A stretch of 64,000 bases of DNA from Stutzerimonas stutzeri. Its GTDB lineage: Bacteria > Pseudomonadota > Gammaproteobacteria > Pseudomonadales > Pseudomonadaceae. The stretch is taken from contig CP077641.1 of NCBI GenBank assembly GCA_019056435.1, forward strand, positions 3,472,001-3,536,000, given 5' to 3'. The notes beneath the pieces were generated by a model that saw only the letters and a program-made list of their open reading frames with translations, made no database searches and was not told where the DNA came from. A program made the position numbers and the translations under genes. Positions within the stretch are counted from its first letter, which is position 1. Each line of letters starts with the position of its first letter. Below are positions 61,315-64,000 of this stretch, one piece after another.

Positions 61315-61683
61315 ATGGAACGCAGTCGCTGGAGTCGTCGATTGCTGTCGGGCGGAAACGAACCCGATCCGCGGTTCACACTCGCCAATGAACGCACCTT
61401 TCTCGCCTGGATCCGAACTTCTCTCGCGCTGCTGGCGGGTGGCGTTGCGGTCGAAGCCTTCGCGGGTGACATCTTCATCCTGGAGATCCGCAAGGTGCTC
61501 TCCATTTCGCTGCTATTGCTGGCGATGTTCATCAGCTCGACCGCCTGCATCCGCTGGTTGACCATCGAGCGTGCGATTCGCCACCAGGGACCCTTGCCGT
61601 TTCCCTTGCTGATCCCGATCCTGTCGATTGGCGGCACCTTGGTGACCTTGATCCTGATCGCCTACATCGTGCTGCGAAGCTGA
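61315..61683 (+). CDS. DUF202 family membrane protein (YidH-like)
   Basis: 122 residues. RFTLANERTFLAWIRTSLALLAGGVAVEAF is the DUF202 signature (broken here into its parts: LANERTFLAWIRT and LALLAGGVA), followed by two more helices (LSISLLLLAMFISSTACIRWL and LLIPILSIGGTLVTLILIAYIVL). ATG 61315 is used although the nearest GGAG is 13 bases away. It is adjacent to a second DUF202 gene, as in the yidH-yidG pair of enterobacteria. Function unknown. Confidence 0.82.
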   Translation: MERSRWSRRLLSGGNEPDPRFTLANERTFLAWIRTSLALLAGGVAVEAFAGDIFILEIRKVLSISLLLLAMFISSTACIRWLTIERAIRHQGPLPFPLLIPILSIGGTLVTLILIAYIVLRS

Positions 61684-61685
61684 CC

Positions 61686-62060
61686 ATGCACATCTCGTTT
61701 CGCCGCCGGCTACAGCCCAAACCCCCGCCGCCACCGTTGCACGAGGATCCCGGGCTGCAGCCGGAGCGCACGTCCCTGGCGTGGGGGAGGACGCTGCTCA
61801 CATTGATCACCGTCAGCGCGCTCTTCCTGCGCTGGATGCCGTATCACGGCGTCTTCGTCGGCATGCTCGTGGCCGTGTCGCTCCTCACCGCATTGGGTAT
61901 CTGGTTGACCCAGCAACGCCGCTACAACCGCAGCTCCACCGGACTCAAGAGTGGCCGTATCCAGGCGGACCTGGTGTCCGTGCTGTGGCTCGGCGCGTCA
62001 GTGGTGGCGCTGAGCGTGCTGGGGCTCTATACCGTACTGTTTCTGCCCATCTCGTCCTGA
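61686..62060 (+). CDS. DUF202 family membrane protein (YidG-like)
   Basis: 124 residues. A proline-rich cytoplasmic start (QPKPPPPPLHEDPGLQ) precedes the DUF202 motif PERTSLAWGRTLLTLITVSALF, with further helices GVFVGMLVAVSLLTALGIWL and LVSVLWLGASVVALSVLGLY. ATG 61686 lies two bases after the stop of the previous gene, so the two are certainly cotranscribed. Confidence 0.83.
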   Translation: MHISFRRRLQPKPPPPPLHEDPGLQPERTSLAWGRTLLTLITVSALFLRWMPYHGVFVGMLVAVSLLTALGIWLTQQRRYNRSSTGLKSGRIQADLVSVLWLGASVVALSVLGLYTVLFLPISS

Positions 62061-62088
62061 TGGCATCCGATTTTCACAGAGGTTTTGA

Positions 62089-63140
62089 ATGACCACCGCC
62101 AACCAGCAATTCGCCAGCGACAACTACTCCGGCATCTGCCCAGAGGCCTGGGAGGCCATGGCCCGCGCCAACCAGGGCCACGACCGGGCCTATGGCGACG
62201 ACCAGTGGACCGCGCGCGCGGCTGACCATTTCCGCCAGCTTTTCGAGACCGATTGCGAAGTGTTCTTCGCCTTCAACGGCACGGCGGCCAACTCGCTGGC
62301 GCTGTCCTCGCTGTGCCAGAGCTACCACAGCGTCATCTGCGCCGATATCGCGCATATCGAAACGGACGAGTGTGGTGCGCCGGAGTTCTTCTCGAACGGC
62401 TCCAAACTGCTGGTAGCGCGGTCGGAGGAGGGAAGCTGACGCCCAATTCGATCCGCGAGATCGCGCTCAAGCGCAAGGACATCCATTACCCGAAACCGCG
62501 TGTGGTCAGCATTACCCAAGCGACCGAAATTGGCACCGTCTACCAGCCCGACGAACTCAAGGCGATCAGCGCGACCTGCCGAGAGCTGGGCTTGCACCTG
62601 CACATGGACGGCGCACGTTTCGCCAATGCCTGCGCGCACCTGGGTTTGTCACCAGCGGAACTGAGCTGGAAAGCGGGTGTGGACGTGCTCTGTTTCGGTG
62701 GCACGAAGAATGGCATGGCGGTTGGCGAAGCCATCCTGTTTTTCAACCGGGACCTGGCCGAGGATTTCGAGTATCGCTGCAAGCAGGCCGGCCAGCTGGC
62801 GTCGAAAATGCGATTCCTCTCGGCTCCCTGGGTCGGTTTGCTCGAAGGCAACGCCTGGATGCGATACGCCGAGCATGCGAACCGGTGCGCTCAGCTGCTG
62901 GCGTCGTTGATCCGCGACGTACCGGAGGTCGAACTCATGTTCCCGGTGCAAGCAAACGGCGTGTTCGTCAGCATGCCACCCACGGCGCTCGACGCGTTGA
63001 GAAATCGCGGCTGGATGTTCTACACCTTTATCGGCGTGGGCGGTGCACGGTTCATGTGCTCATGGGATACCAGCGAAGCGCGCGTGCGCGAACTCGCTAG
63101 CGACATTCGCGATGTGGTCATGCAGCATCGCGCCGTGTGA
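62089..63140 (+). CDS. ltaE: Low-specificity L-threonine aldolase
   Basis: About 350-residue PLP enzyme cleaving L-threonine to glycine and acetaldehyde. N-terminus FASDNYSGICPEAWEAM, cofactor site FAFNGTAANSLAL, substrate region HIETDECGAPEFFSNGSKLL, DGARFANACAHLG and the PLP lysine in CFGGTKNGMAVGE. One base is missing at the G-run 62430-62432; with it, EEGS-stop becomes EEGKLTPNSIREIALKR. ATG 62089 follows AGAGG. It is 28 bases after the second DUF202 gene. Confidence 0.92.
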
Positions 63141-63559
63141 TTGATGTAAGTTGACCGGTGCGCGGCCATCCAGCAAGGCACCGGTCTGACGGGTAGCCAA
63201 ACCCAATTCGCCAGTACTGACTGCCAGCGTTTGATCGTTGCAGCATAGATTGCGACGACGCTCCCACCTGTGAAGGCCTCTTGGTCGGCTCCATCAGGAG
63301 CGCGCCCATCCTTTCGTATCGGGCTGGTTCAGCTCGAATACCGAGTCGCTTCGATGCCCCCGGTTGCCGTATCGCACCGGTGAGAAACCGGATGATTCGT
63401 GGCCCCTATAGCCGCGATAGGAGCCCGCAATTATTAAGCACGCCGATGGGCACTACTGTTCGTTTCGATTTATCGATTTGTTCATCAACTGTTTGAATAG
63501 GCCCCGTACAAAGCAGTCATTCAGACAACTTCTCTCTAGACATGAACAGGTGAATCAAG
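63141..63559. other. Gene-free region
   Basis: About 420 bases downstream of ltaE with lower coding character. No gene, RNA or clear terminator was recognised; the DUF2790-like gene's promoter must lie at its 3' end. Confidence 0.5.
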
Positions 63560-63820
63560 ATGAACAAGTTTTTCTACGTAGCAGTACTTAGCGCCACAGT
63601 TGCAACTTCGGCTTTCGCCAAGAGCGATCGCTCGGATGAGGTGGCCGATCCGGTGAAATACCATTATGGGATGAACCTCGACGTTGAGCGGGTTATTTCC
63701 GTAACCAATACCAGCGATAAGGCAGGTGTTGTACCCGTCACCATGGTCTATGAAGACAGCCAAGGGAACGTCAAGTCCATCGAGTTCAGCCAGGTTGGTC
63801 GTCTTGGAAGTGGAGGCTAG
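63560..63820 (+). CDS. Small periplasmic DUF2790-like protein
   Basis: 86 residues: signal peptide MNKFFYVAVLSATVATSAFA followed by a short domain with VKYHYGMNLDVERVISVTNTSDKAGVVPVTMVYEDSQGNVKSIEF-type text (seen as YHYGMNLDVERVISV and VTMVYEDSQGNVKSIEF). The pattern is that of the DUF2790 periplasmic proteins common in pseudomonads, some of which respond to metals. The cysteine usual before VV in the family is not present. GGTG precedes the start. Confidence 0.72.
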   Translation: MNKFFYVAVLSATVATSAFAKSDRSDEVADPVKYHYGMNLDVERVISVTNTSDKAGVVPVTMVYEDSQGNVKSIEFSQVGRLGSGG

Positions 63821-63831
63821 TTGTGAATCAG

Positions 63832-63862
63832 CTGAAGCTGAATCGAGCGCGTTCAGCTTCAG
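63832..63862. terminator. Hairpin after the DUF2790-like gene
   Basis: Perfect 11-base stem CTGAAGCTGAA / TTCAGCTTCAG with a 9-base loop, 11 bases after the stop codon. The tail is T-rich but has no clean T-run. Confidence 0.6.
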
Positions 63863-64000
63863 TTCATTGTTTCAGCTAAGCCGCATTGATCAAGTGGCAT
63901 CGATGCAGGGCAGCAATTTCAGGCCGATGCGAAGGCAAGCGAGAGCACTTTAGTCAAAGTGCAAGCCGACGCCTTTGATAGCGCCAACTCGTTTGATTTT

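Overview
The window is high-GC DNA typical of Pseudomonadaceae, most likely the Pseudomonas/Stutzerimonas (P. stutzeri) group. The reasons are the exaA-exaC-pqqABCDE-pqqH-ercA-ercS block, the TTG-started gacA followed by uvrC, pgsA and tRNA-Gly/tRNA-Cys/tRNA-Leu, an OprD-type porin, PaFAN1-like and DUF2790-like proteins, and dense REP-like hairpins. Species was assigned by recognition only.

Layout. 1-1.5 kb: tail of kdpE and an MFS transporter. 1.8-16 kb: PQQ-dependent alcohol oxidation (exaA quinoprotein, exaC aldehyde dehydrogenase, an Old Yellow Enzyme, the pqqABCDE-pqqH cofactor operon, ercA, and the hybrid kinase ercS). A roughly 840-bp array of seven tandem units, each with three hairpins, separates exaA from exaC. 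16-19.8 kb: an arsenic operon on the minus strand, arsR-arsH-ynfA-gapdh-arsJ. Its GAPDH/ArsJ pair is the known route that makes arsenate into 1-arseno-3-phosphoglycerate and exports it; no arsC or arsB/acr3 is present here. 19.8-25.8 kb: a membrane protein, gacA-uvrC-pgsA, three tRNAs and small envelope proteins.

25.9-50 kb is a sugar-acid catabolic island. It holds a FadR-family regulator, a TRAP transporter with SMP-30 lactonase and uronate dehydrogenase, a talarate/galactarate dehydratase-like enolase, a TctABC transporter, two glucarate dehydratases, KdgD, alpha-ketoglutarate semialdehyde dehydrogenase, GarD, an FAD-linked oxidase, a 2-hydroxyacid dehydrogenase, an aldose epimerase and an OprD-type porin. 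Together these would import uronates and aldarates, oxidise uronates to aldarates, dehydrate them to 5-keto-4-deoxyglucarate, and take that to alpha-ketoglutarate. A short motif (GTYGKAYGAY) recurs upstream of the regulator, udh/talrD, gudD/kdgD and the porin, and suggests one regulon.

50-64 kb: a Cas4-like-nuclease/XPD-type helicase overlapping a FAN1 nuclease gene, hemN, a chemoreceptor with a periplasmic CXXCH haem motif, galU, a VOC protein, glutathione reductase, a PCuAC copper chaperone, two DUF202 membrane proteins, threonine aldolase and a DUF2790-like protein.

Caution: about 18 conserved genes are interrupted by single-base indels, mostly in short G/C (sometimes A/T) runs. Correcting one base restores a family-typical protein nearly every time, so these look like sequencing errors and not pseudogenes. 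Coordinates are given for the whole restored gene, with the suspected indel named.
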